Assembly: GCA_900317885.1 (NCBI GenBank)
Contig: ONIM01000002.1
Span: 62,001-126,000, forward strand
DNA length: 64,000 nucleotides
Direction of reading: 5' to 3'
Source: an uncultured Bacteroidales bacterium
GTDB lineage: Bacteria; Bacteroidota; Bacteroidia; Bacteroidales; Paludibacteraceae
Shown piece by piece: positions 52,641-61,308 of the stretch; within the stretch, counting starts at the first letter, position 1; every line of letters begins with the position of its first letter. The translations under genes and the position numbers were made by a program. The notes beneath the pieces were generated by a model. The model did no database searches and had not been told where the DNA came from. It saw only the letters and a list, made by a program, of their open reading frames with translations.

Positions 52641-53076
52641 GATAACTCTGACTTAAAAATCGCAATACTTGGGTTGCCTGCTCCTGGACGGACGCGGTCT
52701 CGGGGGAGATCTCGCGTTTTTGCAATCGCAGCATCATGATCTGGTATAGTAGAATAAGACTGGCCTCGATGTCACTCATCGTCGGGCGGTCAGTCTTCGC
52801 TTTGAGCAGGTTCAGCGAGGGCTTCAGACGAATGATAGCGGCGCGGTACATGGCGTCTTCATCGAGTAGCGAAGCATGCAACTCCTCCATCTCCTCCAGC
52901 GCGTTTTTCGCCAACTGCAGATGACCGCTCTCGGTGATGCCTTCGCGGTGCATCATCTCTTTCAGTTCGCGCAACTCCTCATTGCCCTCCGCTTGAGCTG
53001 GGAAGGCGCGCAAAAAATCCTCCATCTGCCATAGATAAAGGATATATTCGGCGATATTGTCCTTTTTACTCTTCAT
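52615..53076 (-). CDS. DUF4924 family protein
   Basis: The start at 53076 ([22 protein letters not shown]) matches the usual DUF4924 beginning; a longer frame from 53109 would overlap the S4 gene more. The product of 153 residues is all-helical (MHREGITESGHLQLAKNALEEMEELH; SLILLYQIMMLRLQKREIS). No function is known. The C-terminal end (SLTQTLP) is encoded by the palindromic repeat, so the natural end has probably been replaced. Confidence 0.75.
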   Translation of the reverse strand: MKSKKDNIAEYILYLWQMEDFLRAFPAQAEGNEELRELKEMMHREGITESGHLQLAKNALEEMEELHASLLDEDAMYRAAIIRLKPSLNLLKAKTDRPTMSDIEASLILLYQIMMLRLQKREISPETASVQEQATQVLRFLSQSYRSLTQTLP

Positions 53077-53476
53077 CGTCCCAATCGATCTCATCGAGGT
53101 AACTGTCACTCATGAAGGTCTCGATGTCTCGGCGGTCTTTCTTCGTCGGACGTCCCAGGCCTCTGTCGCGTACGCCGTTACCTGCCATGCGGGCTAACTC
53201 CAAGAGTTCCAACTGCTTCGGATCCGTGCAGTCGCGTAGATATTCCGGCACAAGTTTTGCACCCAAGCGGTTCTCGCTCAGTTGCAGTACCTGGTAGGTG
53301 TATGTGATGGGACCCTTGCGCACGGAGAACTGATCGCCGATCTTGAAAGTCCGGCTGGGCTTGATTTGTACGCCTCCCATGGTGATACGCCCGTTCTTGC
53401 AGGCGTCCGCCGCAATCGACCGCGTCTTATAGATCCGCATCGCCCATAAATATTTATCTACTCTTACTTCGCTCAT
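53066..53476 (-). CDS. S4-domain RNA-binding protein (Hsp15-like)
   Basis: A 136-residue protein with an N-terminal S4 domain: [28 protein letters not shown], then [15 protein letters not shown] sequence, and an acidic C-terminus (DEIDWDDEE). Hsp15-type proteins bind 50S subunits carrying nascent chains. It overlaps pth by 4 bases and the DUF4924 start by 11. Confidence 0.85.
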   Translation of the reverse strand: MSEVRVDKYLWAMRIYKTRSIAADACKNGRITMGGVQIKPSRTFKIGDQFSVRKGPITYTYQVLQLSENRLGAKLVPEYLRDCTDPKQLELLELARMAGNGVRDRGLGRPTKKDRRDIETFMSDSYLDEIDWDDEE

Positions 53477-54036
53477 TTCCCATTAAATTGGTTCATGGTG
53501 CGGTCGATTCCCGCGAGGCAGAAACTCGGAATAATCTCTGTTGTCACTTTGAGGCGCTCGTCGATCTGTTTCTTCTCCTCCTCGGTCCACTCGCCCAGCA
53601 CAAAATTGATCTGCGTGCCGCGGGTGTATTCATTGCCGATACCGAACCGCACGCGTGCGTACGCGTCCGTTCCTAATACAGATTGTATGTTCCCCAGCCC
53701 GTTGTGGCCGCCGTTGGAGCCCTGCTTGCGGATGCGGATGGTGCCGAACGGCAGGTTCAGGTCATCCACGATGACGAGCATGTTCTCGATGGGGATCTTC
53801 TCCTGTTGCAGCCAGTACCGCACGGCGTTGCCGCTGAGGTTCATATAGGTAGAGGGCTTCAGCAAGACCATCTCTGCGTTCTTGACCCTGCATCTGGCAA
53901 CGAACCCGTAGCGCTTGTCCTCCCACTGAGCCCCTACACTATTAGCAAAAACATCGACTATTTTAAAGCCGATGTTATGCCTCGTCTCCTGATATTCGGA
54001 GCCGATGTTACCAAGTCCAACGATTAAGAATTTCAT
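53473..54036 (-). CDS. pth: Peptidyl-tRNA hydrolase
   Basis: A 187-residue protein: [22 protein letters not shown] with the catalytic His20 region, [26 protein letters not shown] and GGHNGLGNI. It cleaves peptidyl-tRNA released from ribosomes. It overlaps rplY by 1 base and the S4 gene by 4 bases. Confidence 0.97.
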   Translation of the reverse strand: MKFLIVGLGNIGSEYQETRHNIGFKIVDVFANSVGAQWEDKRYGFVARCRVKNAEMVLLKPSTYMNLSGNAVRYWLQQEKIPIENMLVIVDDLNLPFGTIRIRKQGSNGGHNGLGNIQSVLGTDAYARVRFGIGNEYTRGTQINFVLGEWTEEEKKQIDERLKVTTEIIPSFCLAGIDRTMNQFNGK

Positions 54037-54593
54037 TAGGCTTGTTTGCTCTGGCGGGTAGCCTTCACTTCAGCTACGCAAGCGTCTGCCGGGTTGACGA
54101 ATTTCAGACCCTCGATCTTCACGTCAGCTACAGCGATCTTCTTGCCCAAACCGAGCTCGGTTACATCGATATTGATGCGATCCGGGAAAGCGGTGTAGAT
54201 ACCCTGTACTTTCAGCTTACGCATATCCTGAACCAGCTTACCACCGGCTTTAACACCCTCAGCGAGACCGTTCAACTGAATAGGAATCTCAACTACTACC
54301 GGCTTCTTCTCGTCAACGGCGAGGAAATCGATATGCAGCGTCTTGCCGTCAATCGGGTGGAACTGGAGCTCCTTAACGATCGCTTTCGTCTTGGTGTCAC
54401 CGATGGTGAGGTCAACGATCTGCGTGTCGGGGCTGTAAATCAGTTTACGTACGTCAGCTGCAGCAACGGTGAACGTGCAGTTCAGACCACAGCCATAGAT
54501 GTTGCAGGGAACCAACTCCTCTGCGCGGAGAGCCTTAGCGGCTTTCTTGCCGTACTCGCTACGAGGAGTACCTACAAGTGCAAATTCTTTCAT
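54036..54593 (-). CDS. rplY: 50S ribosomal protein L25 (Ctc type)
   Basis: A 185-residue protein with the L25 N-terminal domain ([29 protein letters not shown]) binding 5S rRNA, and a C-terminal TL5/Ctc beta domain ([42 protein letters not shown]). It is first of the run to nth. The upstream leader holds microrepeats (54630-54661) and the tRNA-Gln gene. Confidence 0.94.
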   Translation of the reverse strand: MKEFALVGTPRSEYGKKAAKALRAEELVPCNIYGCGLNCTFTVAAADVRKLIYSPDTQIVDLTIGDTKTKAIVKELQFHPIDGKTLHIDFLAVDEKKPVVVEIPIQLNGLAEGVKAGGKLVQDMRKLKVQGIYTAFPDRINIDVTELGLGKKIAVADVKIEGLKFVNPADACVAEVKATRQSKQA

Positions 54594-54629
54594 AAAATTG
54601 TTCTTTGTGCCTCGGCACTCCGTTCCTTC

Positions 54630-54661
54630 GTACTTGGTACTTGGTCACTTCGTACTTTGGC
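54630..54661 (-). repeat. AAGTACCAAGT-type microrepeat upstream of rplY
   Basis: The reverse complement reads caaagtacgaagtgaccaag and continues taccaagtacg. It differs at only a few positions from 7125-7157 in the first giant gene. Here it lies in the rplY leader. Confidence 0.6.
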
Positions 54662-54739
54662 TTGTGTTACTCAATATGGGGCAATAGTTTTCTTTTGTGA
54701 CGTTGCCCGTATCCCATCACACTTGCCTTTTCATTAAAC

Positions 54740-54780
54740 ACCCCTCCTTTTAGGGAGGGGATGGGGGTAGGCTTCCCCCC
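54740..54780 (-). repeat. Palindromic repeat, copy 3 (intergenic)
   Basis: CCCCTCC-TTTTA-GGGAGGGG, then ATGGGGGTAGGCTTCC. Same layout as copy 2. It lies just downstream of the tRNA-Gln 3' end, so in transcription order it separates the tRNA from rplY. Confidence 0.8.
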
Positions 54781-54784
54781 TTTG

Positions 54785-54855
54785 TTGTCCACCGAGGAGT
54801 CGAACCTCGCTTCTCGGAACCAAAATCCGGTGTAATACCGATATACGAGTGGACA
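54785..54855 (-). tRNA. tRNA-Gln (anticodon TTG)
   Basis: Read on the minus strand: acceptor TGTCCAC paired with GTGGACA, discriminator A, anticodon loop TTTTGGT with anticodon TTG, T arm CGAGG/CCTCG with TTCGACT. The length is 71, and CCA is not encoded. Confidence 0.9.
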
Positions 54856-54885
54856 CCACATTCACCTTTCAGCGAAAAGCGGGTG

Positions 54886-54917
54886 CAAAGGTACAACAAA
54901 ATTTTGACATGACCAAA
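54886..54917 (-). promoter_or_regulatory. Promoter upstream of tRNA-Gln (and probably rplY)
   Basis: Minus-strand TACCTTTG at 54893-54886 and TTTG at 54917-54914, spacer 20 bp. It is the only strong match ahead of tRNA-Gln and the rplY-nth genes. Confidence 0.75.
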
Positions 54918-55035
54918 TTTTTTAGCACTTTTTTTGTGTTTTTGCCATTTTTGCCTCTATTTAGCCTCCATTTACGGTCCAATCCCGTTCGCATCTCGTT
55001 CGCATTACGGACATCTACGTCCCGTTTTTTTCGGG

Positions 55036-57450
55036 CTATAACCCCAGATGGATGCGGAAGCGGATGCCCCAAGAGGTCGCCCCGGGTGTGAAACCCCACA
55101 CGGAATATAAATCGCATACGCGGAGGATATTGCCGATGCCGACACCTACTTCGCCATATAGACCGCCCTGCGGGCTAACGGAGTACAGACCGTCCGGCGG
55201 ACTGACAGACCGCTGCGCTGACAGATACCCGTAAGCGATCTTCGCTTCGACGAGTTCGCGCAGGTGCAGCCAACGGACACCGGGGATGAGGTTGAAAAGG
55301 ATGCCCTGGCCGTTCCATTCCGTTTGCAACGCGACGTACTTATCCGCCATCAAGGCTCCGAATGGCTGTCTGGGTGTCGAGCCGCTCGACCCGTGCAAGA
55401 ACGTGAAACGGTAAGGGTCATAGGCGTAGCCTTGGTTGGCGGATGCCTGCCAGAGCAGGAACGACGGCACGGAGCCGAAGATAGCACCTGCCTGAAACGC
55501 ATAACTCAGCGTCCCGCCCATGCCTAACCGGGCATGCTGCGTGAGCATCAGGCGCAGATGTGCGTACAGAGAGGAAGTTACCCCCGACCCGGACCAATGC
55601 CCGGCTTCCAGACCGGCATACAACACCGGATATCTTCCTGAATAAGCATAGCGGCGCGCGAAGAACCCGTCGTACTTGCGCTCGCCCCAACTCAGACGGG
55701 CAATCAGGTTGAGCGACTGATAGGCACATCCGCCTTGCCATCCCGCGCGGATATACGTGCGCGTCTCGATATTCTTACTCCAGTCGGCAAACCAATGGAA
55801 CTGTATCTGCCGTTGCCGCATGGCGGTATTGACGCACAGCGAGTCGCGATGGAGTGCCTCAAAAGCATATGCCGTGAAATCGAAATTGCCCCATCCCATG
55901 GAGTTCTCGCGCAGCAGCCGGTCGAAATCGTCCACCTCGGACCACACATACCGGTCGTTGTACTCCAGCTGCATGTAGTTCCGCCGCGGGGTAGGCAGAT
56001 TGACGGAGATACGCCCCATGCCTTTGGGCAACCGGTCCTTGAACCCGTAACCCACCGACGCCTCCAGCGAGACGACCTTGGAGAACCGTTCGTTCGTACG
56101 GAACGGCAGACCGATATGCACGCCCTCGTGCTTGTTGACCTGCAGGATCTCCTCTATATGTCCTATATCCACCGGTGTGCCGGTAGGGATATAGCCGGTA
56201 GCAACAATCGTCGCAAACCATTTCGCCGTACGGATAATCGGCAGACTGTCCAGCGCCGCAAAAGCACTATCGGCGGACAGACCGTCCTGCGGACTGACAG
56301 ACCGCTCTGCTGACAGACCGCTCGTATGACTCGCTGACAGACCGTCCTTCGGACTGACAGAATTCGCCAGCCGGGTGGTCAGCAATAGAGTGGGGAAGAC
56401 GGTGCCGGGTTGCTCGCCCTGCACGGCGACATCCAGCAGGACGGAGATCTGCTCGTCGGCAATCGTTCCGTCCGGCGCCAGCGTTTGGCTCAAGTGGAGC
56501 GAGTTGACATAGTTCACCGCCACCTCCGCCGGCACGTAGGCATGGATAGACCGCAACGCAAAAGTAGCCGTATCAATCACCATCTCGCCATTGAAAGTGG
56601 CATAAAAAGGATTGCGGGTTCGAAAGAAAAGCCTAACCCCGCCCCTTCCCTGAAAGGAAGGGAGACTATCCTGCGAATCATCGATATAATACCTATAATA
56701 GAGGTTACCGGACGGCGCCAGCGGAGACAGGAACGCGTGCCCCATGAGGGACACGGAAGGTGCATAGAAATTGAGGTTGCCTTCGCCGCCTATCAGTCCC
56801 GAATAGTCGGTCGGCGAGAGGATGAGTGCCTGCGTCATCTGGTCATTGGCGGGCGTGAACTCTTTGCCCTCGGCGCGGAAAGACTGCGTCTCGCGGTAGA
56901 GCGGCAGGATAAACGTCGAGTCCTCCTGACTGATCATGCCGCTTTGCAGGCTGCGCCAGAGAGCCCGTCTCAAATGCCGTTTGGAGATATGCGAGACGTA
57001 TAACTCCTGCGTCCGGCGAAGGACTGCGCTGTTCTCGGGATGCAGCGTCCGGTCATTCTCGGCGCGGTGGTCACGTACCTTCCGCAGTAGTTCCAATGCG
57101 GGATTCTCATTCGGCGCCACAACCACTTCGGTCAGTGTCGCCACTTTTTCCCGCATGGCTACCTGCAGCCCTGCCATAGCACCCGGTTCGATCTCAAAAC
57201 GCTGGGTGTAATACCCCACGGCGGAGAAAACCAACTGCGCTTTCGCCTGCATGTCCACCCGCAAGGCGTAAGAGCCGTTGGCATCGGAGGTCGTACCGAT
57301 CTTCGTGCCGCGGAAATGAATGTTAACATTCGGGATAGCTTCGCCCGTCGTCTCGTTTACAATCTCCCCGACGATGATGGTCTCGACGGCGAAGAGCCAA
57401 GAGCCAAGAGCCAAGAGCCCGAGAAGTACTATGTATCGTAATTTCGTCAT
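55036..57450 (-). CDS. DUF5686/CarboxypepD-reg outer membrane protein
   Basis: The start at 57450 (MTKLRYIVLLGLLALGSWLFA) avoids overlap with xerD; 57489 is possible. 804 residues: signal, then a CarboxypepD-reg domain (IIVGEIVNETTGEAIPNVNIHF; YALRVDMQAKAQLVFSAVGYY), a long middle region, and a C-terminal beta-barrel-like part. The pattern fits DUF5686 proteins of Bacteroidota, whose function is unknown. It carries three repeat-derived inserts in frame: QDSLPSFQGRGGVRL near residue 280, SVSPKDGLSASHTSGLSAER near 365-385, and YLSAQRSVSPPDGLYSVS near 755-775. The signal peptide is encoded by tandem AGAGCCA units. Confidence 0.82.
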   Translation of the reverse strand: MTKLRYIVLLGLLALGSWLFAVETIIVGEIVNETTGEAIPNVNIHFRGTKIGTTSDANGSYALRVDMQAKAQLVFSAVGYYTQRFEIEPGAMAGLQVAMREKVATLTEVVVAPNENPALELLRKVRDHRAENDRTLHPENSAVLRRTQELYVSHISKRHLRRALWRSLQSGMISQEDSTFILPLYRETQSFRAEGKEFTPANDQMTQALILSPTDYSGLIGGEGNLNFYAPSVSLMGHAFLSPLAPSGNLYYRYYIDDSQDSLPSFQGRGGVRLFFRTRNPFYATFNGEMVIDTATFALRSIHAYVPAEVAVNYVNSLHLSQTLAPDGTIADEQISVLLDVAVQGEQPGTVFPTLLLTTRLANSVSPKDGLSASHTSGLSAERSVSPQDGLSADSAFAALDSLPIIRTAKWFATIVATGYIPTGTPVDIGHIEEILQVNKHEGVHIGLPFRTNERFSKVVSLEASVGYGFKDRLPKGMGRISVNLPTPRRNYMQLEYNDRYVWSEVDDFDRLLRENSMGWGNFDFTAYAFEALHRDSLCVNTAMRQRQIQFHWFADWSKNIETRTYIRAGWQGGCAYQSLNLIARLSWGERKYDGFFARRYAYSGRYPVLYAGLEAGHWSGSGVTSSLYAHLRLMLTQHARLGMGGTLSYAFQAGAIFGSVPSFLLWQASANQGYAYDPYRFTFLHGSSGSTPRQPFGALMADKYVALQTEWNGQGILFNLIPGVRWLHLRELVEAKIAYGYLSAQRSVSPPDGLYSVSPQGGLYGEVGVGIGNILRVCDLYSVWGFTPGATSWGIRFRIHLGL
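55178..55228 (-). repeat. CTGACAGACCG-type coding repeat, block 1
   Basis: A series of AGACCGTCCGGCGGACTGAC-type units encodes LSAQRSVSPPDGLYSVSP in the DUF5686 protein. It is the same unit family as 56273-56361. Confidence 0.75.
56273..56361 (-). repeat. CTGACAGACCG-type coding repeat, block 2
   Basis: CTGACAGACCG recurs in this block, with GTCCTGCGGA-, GCTCTG- or GTCCTTCGGA-type spacers. It encodes SVSPKDGLSASHTSGLSAER and further in-frame residues of the DUF5686 protein. Confidence 0.8.
56627..56671 (-). repeat. Palindromic in-frame repeat, copy 4 (in DUF5686)
   Basis: On the minus strand: CCCTTCC-TTTCA-GGGAAGGG, then GCGGGGTTAGGCTTTT, the same order as copies 2 and 3. It encodes SLPSFQGRGGVRLF without breaking the frame. 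Confidence 0.8.
57393..57419 (-). repeat. AGAGCCA tandem in the DUF5686 signal peptide
   Basis: The 7-base unit AGAGCCA is repeated more than three times. On the coding strand it encodes LLALGSWLFA, the hydrophobic core of the signal peptide. Confidence 0.7.
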
Positions 57451-57464
57451 TGCGAATGTCGTTA

Positions 57465-58361
57465 TTACGACTGGTTGGCGGGATGACATTTTAATACCGC
57501 GTTACGCAGGTCCTGAACGTTCAGATGGGTGTATATCTCTGTGGTCGCGAGGTCTTCATGCCCGAGCAACTGTTGGATGACGCGCAGGTCGGCGCCGTTC
57601 TGCAGCAGATGGGTCGCAAACGAATGGCGGAGTGTGTGGGGCGAGACGGTCTTGGCGATACCCGCTTCGGCGCATAAGTTACGCACGATAGTAAAGACCA
57701 TCGCCCGCGTGAGCGGACGGCCGTAGCGGTTGACGAACGCAAAATCCCGTGCCTCGGGTTTGATGGGCCAATGTGCCCGATCTTGCATCCAATACCCGAA
57801 CCACTCTTCCGCCACCGGAGAGAGCGGCACAAGGCGTTGCTTGGAACCCTTGCCCTCAATCAGCATATAGTGCTCGTCCATATAGATACGGCTCAGCGGC
57901 AGGTTCACGAGCTCGCTCACGCGCAGGCCGCTGCCGTACAACATCTCCATCATCGCGCGGTTGCGATGCCCCTCGTTGGAGGAGAGGTCGATAGCCGCCA
58001 TCATGCGGTTCACCTCATCCAGCGTCAGTACCGTCGGGATATGTTTGGATTTCTTGGGACCCTCCAACAGTTCCGAAGGGTCCTGGTCAATATAATCTTT
58101 GTATAGTAAGAACCGGAACCATGAATGGATACCCGCTAACACGCGTGCCTGCGTAGCTTCGGAGCGGACGGTTTTGAACTGCTCGAAGATAAACTCCTGT
58201 AGTTCATCAAAACTCATCTTCACGGCATCCAGATCGTGTTCCTCGGCGTACGCCATGAGCTTGTCCAGGTCCATCTCATAGCCCTCGATCGTGTTCGGCG
58301 AATAGCCGCGTTCCAGACGTAGCCACCGGTGGTACTCTTGGCGGATGGACTTGTCGCTCAT
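57465..58361 (-). CDS. xerD: Tyrosine recombinase XerD-like
   Basis: A 298-residue protein with an N-terminal SAM-like domain (LRLERGYSPNTIEGYEMDL). The catalytic set of tyrosine recombinases is Arg147 in GSGLRVSEL, Lys171, His242 and Arg245 in HTLRHSFATHLL, His268 in LLGHEDLATTEIYTHL, and the nucleophile Tyr277. Length and absence of extra domains fit chromosome-dimer resolution by Xer at dif. It overlaps the lipoprotein gene by 4 bases and belongs to the rpmH-to-DUF5686 operon. A phage-type integrase is less likely in this setting. Confidence 0.9.
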   Translation of the reverse strand: MSDKSIRQEYHRWLRLERGYSPNTIEGYEMDLDKLMAYAEEHDLDAVKMSFDELQEFIFEQFKTVRSEATQARVLAGIHSWFRFLLYKDYIDQDPSELLEGPKKSKHIPTVLTLDEVNRMMAAIDLSSNEGHRNRAMMEMLYGSGLRVSELVNLPLSRIYMDEHYMLIEGKGSKQRLVPLSPVAEEWFGYWMQDRAHWPIKPEARDFAFVNRYGRPLTRAMVFTIVRNLCAEAGIAKTVSPHTLRHSFATHLLQNGADLRVIQQLLGHEDLATTEIYTHLNVQDLRNAVLKCHPANQS

Positions 58362-58924
58362 AGTTTTTTGTTGGGGTTATAGGGCAGTAACGAACCGCCG
58401 AAAACGGGGCGGTAAGTGCAATTTTCGCCGCGCGAGTTGCGGTAATAAAGGGTGAAGAGCAGGCTGTCTCCCCGATAGACAAACGAACCGGAGTCCAGAA
58501 CCTGGATAGATGCCACTTTCCCGTCACCGATGGAGAGGATGTACATCCCGTGCGGAGTGCCCTCATAATCGCGTCCGGCAAGAAAAGTGTAGGGCTGGAT
58601 GGATGAGGCCTTACCACGACCCTCTCTTAAAGAGAGGAAGGTATATTCGCCTTCCTCCAAAAGACTATCGGGCACGAAGATATCCGACAGATAGAGGTTG
58701 TAACCCGTGCCCTCCATCTTGTGGTCTTTATTCAGCGTGAGCCCCTCCGAATAAAGGTCTAACGCCACTACTGCGTATGGCACCGAGTCATAGAAATGAC
58801 CGTAGATCTCCTGATAAGCCAAGTCATAAGCATCCGGAAACTCCTGCCTTACCACAGGTGTGGAAGGTTTGCAGGAACTCAACGCAAACGCGATGATAGC
58901 AAGAAGATAAAGAACCTTTTTCAT
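58358..58924 (-). CDS. Small lipoprotein of unknown function
   Basis: The start at 58924 is used because it creates a lipoprotein signal (MKKVLYLLAIIAFALSSC) and an ATGA overlap with the permease gene; longer frames upstream lie inside that gene. The 188-residue product has beta-rich segments (YNLYLSDIFVPDSLLEEGEYTFL; YILSIGDGKVASIQVLDSG). The in-frame repeat FLSLREGRGKASS lies near residues 110-122. No family recognised. Confidence 0.7.
   Translation of the reverse strand: MKKVLYLLAIIAFALSSCKPSTPVVRQEFPDAYDLAYQEIYGHFYDSVPYAVVALDLYSEGLTLNKDHKMEGTGYNLYLSDIFVPDSLLEEGEYTFLSLREGRGKASSIQPYTFLAGRDYEGTPHGMYILSIGDGKVASIQVLDSGSFVYRGDSLLFTLYYRNSRGENCTYRPVFGGSLLPYNPNKKL
58603..58645 (-). repeat. Palindromic in-frame repeat, copy 5 (in the lipoprotein)
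   Basis: On the minus strand: CCTCTCTTTAAGAGAGG, then GTCGTGGTAAGGCCTC, parallel to the stem plus GGTTAGGC-type tail of the other copies. It encodes SLREGRGKASS in frame. Confidence 0.7.
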
Positions 58925-60138
58925 GCGATTTTCATTTTGCGGGTGGGATACCATGCGGCTACAAAACCCAAAACTAACACAATCACAGCGACCAATACGA
59001 TATCGACTGCCTGAACTTGAACGGGGTAGGCGGAGATGATATACTCCGCGCCCGAACCCAATTTGAGCCATTCGAAATGTTGCTGGCCCATACATAATAG
59101 CACACCGATGACGAGTCCGCCTATCGTGCCGAGTGTGGTGATCAGCCATCCTTCCATCAGGAAGATCCTCCGGATAGTCGGTTCGTCGGCGCCTAAATCC
59201 GAAAGGATGCGGATGTCTTCGCGCTTGTCGATGATCAGCATCGAGAGCGAACCGATGCTGTTAAACAGGGCAATGAAGAGGATAAAAACCAGCAGCAGTA
59301 CCGTCAGCAGTTTCTCTATCTTGAGGATGCGGAAGAAATCCGCCTGTTGCTCATAGCGGTCGAGAACCCGGTATCCGGGACCGAGAACTTTCGCTATCTG
59401 AGATTTGAGATTCGGGATTTTTACCCCTTCTCCGGGCTGGATGCGCAGGGCGGATGCTGTGCGCTCGTCGTACTCGAAGAGCCGCTGTGCCAGCGGCAGT
59501 GATACCAACATCAACTGGTCGTCGTAATCAATTTGGTTGACGGCAAACGTGCCGGCAATGAAGGCATGCTCGTGCAGCAGCGACAGGTCCGGTCGCATGA
59601 GGTTGATACGCTCCGTCCGCCGCGGTGCATAGAGATGAAGTGCCCCCGTGAAATGAGCATTGATACCTATCTGCGCCGCCAGACCCCTTCCTAACACCGC
59701 GCGCTCGAAGGCACCGTCCCAAACGGAGTAGAAACCGTCGGTGATGATGGAGTCGATATGTGCCGTTTGTGTAAAAAGCGAATCCACACCCATGACCCGC
59801 GCGGGCACTTGATGGTCCTTGTAACGGATGAGAGCGGTCTGCTCCAACTGCATGGAGACGGCCTCGATGTCCTCGCGCGCGTACAAAGAAGCGATGGGCG
59901 CCGTGTCGGTGCGCAAGGTGGTGCCTTCCGCCGGAACGACCATCAATGCCGGATCGAACTCCGAGAACATACGCTCTACCAGCACGCCGAAACCGTTCAT
60001 CACGGATAGCACGCAAACCATCGCCGCCGTGACTACCATCACTGCAGCGGCACTAATGCCGGAGACGATATTTATGGCGTTATGCCCTTTCTTCGAAAAT
60101 AAATACCGCCAGGAAATATGGGATTCGAGATTAGCCAT
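58921..60138 (-). CDS. FtsX/LolE-type ABC transporter permease
   Basis: The start at 60138 (MANLESHISWRYLFSKKGHNAINIVSGIS) is chosen because it matches LolC/E-type N-termini and overlaps rbfA by only 8 bases. 405 residues: a transmembrane helix near 25-50, a large periplasmic domain, then three C-terminal helices (LLVFILFIALFNSIGSLSMLI; EGWLITTLGTIGGLVIGVLLCM; VDIVLVAVIVLVLGFVAAWYP). It probably moves lipoproteins toward the outer membrane together with an ATPase not in this window. Confidence 0.87.
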   Translation of the reverse strand: MANLESHISWRYLFSKKGHNAINIVSGISAAAVMVVTAAMVCVLSVMNGFGVLVERMFSEFDPALMVVPAEGTTLRTDTAPIASLYAREDIEAVSMQLEQTALIRYKDHQVPARVMGVDSLFTQTAHIDSIITDGFYSVWDGAFERAVLGRGLAAQIGINAHFTGALHLYAPRRTERINLMRPDLSLLHEHAFIAGTFAVNQIDYDDQLMLVSLPLAQRLFEYDERTASALRIQPGEGVKIPNLKSQIAKVLGPGYRVLDRYEQQADFFRILKIEKLLTVLLLVFILFIALFNSIGSLSMLIIDKREDIRILSDLGADEPTIRRIFLMEGWLITTLGTIGGLVIGVLLCMGQQHFEWLKLGSGAEYIISAYPVQVQAVDIVLVAVIVLVLGFVAAWYPTRKMKIA

Positions 60139-60466
60139 GCAGCAACTCATCAATGCGCTCCATTCGATCGATAGTGGTATCCAGATGGAAGATGATCTCC
60201 GGAATAATGCGCAATTGATGGCGCTCCAATGTGCCGAGTTCACCGCGGAAACGGTGTTTGTTCTCTTCAATCAGCGTCATGGTCTGCTCTACCTTGTCCT
60301 GAGGAAAAATAGAGAGATAGATGTGCGCAATAGAGAGATCAGGCGTTACGCGCACTTCGCTCACGGAAATCAGTGTTCCGCTCAGCGTGCGCGCGTAACG
60401 CAGAAGGATGTCGCTCATGTCTTTTTGAATCAACCGAGCGATCTTGTGTTGTCTAGTTGACTCCAT
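60131..60466 (-). CDS. rbfA: 30S ribosome-binding factor
   Basis: A 111-residue protein with the RbfA KH-like fold: HKIARLIQKDMSDILLRYAR, ISVSEVRVTPDLSIAHIYLSIF, LRIIPEIIFHLDTTIDRMERIDELL. It matures 16S rRNA in the small subunit. Its start overlaps the rpmH stop (TAATG). Confidence 0.93.
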   Translation of the reverse strand: MESTRQHKIARLIQKDMSDILLRYARTLSGTLISVSEVRVTPDLSIAHIYLSIFPQDKVEQTMTLIEENKHRFRGELGTLERHQLRIIPEIIFHLDTTIDRMERIDELLHG

Positions 60467-60624
60467 TAAAATTTGTGGCGACCTTCGTCAGCTACGGTCA
60501 GTTTCTTACGACCTTTAGCACGGCGCGCAGCCAATACGCGGCGACCATTTGCGGTTGCCATTCTCTCCAAGAAGCCGTGTTTGTTACGACGCTTGCGTTG
60601 GGATGGTTGGAATGTACGTTTCAT
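60466..60624 (-). CDS. rpmH: 50S ribosomal protein L34
   Basis: A 52-residue frame beginning [20 protein letters not shown] and continuing [19 protein letters not shown]. It is the complete L34 sequence, very basic and the expected length. The promoter is at 60682-60713. Its stop shares one base with the rbfA start, an unusual partner for rpmH. Confidence 0.97.
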   Translation of the reverse strand: MKRTFQPSQRKRRNKHGFLERMATANGRRVLAARRAKGRKKLTVADEGRHKF

Positions 60625-60681
60625 TGTCTTATTAGTATTTGAGTCCTCTCACGAGGACGGGTTTATACGTCAAAAAGCCTG

Positions 60682-60713
60682 CAAAATTACTGCTTTTTTT
60701 TGATATGACCAAA
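60682..60713 (-). promoter_or_regulatory. Promoter of the rpmH-rbfA operon
   Basis: Minus-strand TAATTTTG at 60689-60682 and TTTG at 60713-60710, spacer 20 bp. It starts the six-gene run to DUF5686. Confidence 0.75.
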
Positions 60714-60747
60714 TTTTTTCGCATTTTTTTTGCTTTTGACTGCATTT

Positions 60748-61308
60748 TTAGTCAAAAACCTCCATCAAAACATCCAGAGAACGGGGCGTTTTCCACGTTT
60801 CTACGTGTTCTTCGAAATATGCGCATAGTGCGCGAAGTTGTTTTTGACGCTCTGCGCGGGTGTGAGGTAAAATAGGCTCTTCGCTCATCGCAAAACCTAA
60901 TTTGGCAGCCAGACCTACCAGAAACGATAAATGAAAATTCTGCGGTTCACCCGTCTCGTCCAGCTCCTGTATGGACTGCGCGATATAATCGAACATCGGT
61001 TCGTCGCTCATGGGGTGTCTCAGTACATGATAGAGTACCTCGCTGATGAAGAGCGCGATGGTGCGTTTATAAGGGTCGGTATTGATGGTACGCGGGACAA
61101 AAATCAACTGTGCCGTGCGGATAGAACGCTCGTCCGTGGTGAGTTGGAGTATGGAGAGAGGAGTGTATCGGCCGGAGGTGTTCTTCCTTCCTATACCGTA
61201 CACCATATAATTAATGCGTCCGCCTGCGCGCGTGTAGGTGTGCAAAAGGTGGGCTTTGTCGGAGTGGGGGTGCAACGATAGTACTATCGCGTCAGTCGTG
61301 GTGTACAT
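60748..61308 (-). CDS. recO: DNA repair protein RecO
   Basis: The start at 61308 (MYTTTDAIVLSLHPHSDKAHLLHTY) fits RecO better than 61332, which would overlap more of the phosphoesterase gene. 186 residues with the OB-like N-terminus (GRINYMVYGIGRKN) and the helical C-terminal half. It is shorter than many RecO proteins and lacks an obvious zinc Cys4 cluster. It helps RecR load RecA on SSB-coated DNA. Confidence 0.82.
   Translation of the reverse strand: MYTTTDAIVLSLHPHSDKAHLLHTYTRAGGRINYMVYGIGRKNTSGRYTPLSILQLTTDERSIRTAQLIFVPRTINTDPYKRTIALFISEVLYHVLRHPMSDEPMFDYIAQSIQELDETGEPQNFHLSFLVGLAAKLGFAMSEEPILPHTRAERQKQLRALCAYFEEHVETWKTPRSLDVLMEVFD

Larger units (their letters stand above)
54594..55035 (-). 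other. Gene-free 440 bp carrying tRNA-Gln, repeats and a promoter
   Basis: It contains microrepeats at 54630-54661, a palindromic repeat at 54740-54780, tRNA-Gln at 54785-54855 and its promoter at 54886-54917. Beyond these, toward the DUF5686 stop, only a low-complexity stretch with CCCG-T7-CGGG is seen. No ORF is supported. Confidence 0.6.

Noticed and set aside
54594..55035. A small gene between rplY and DUF5686
   Set aside because: The available frames cross the tRNA-Gln gene and repeats and have no coding features.
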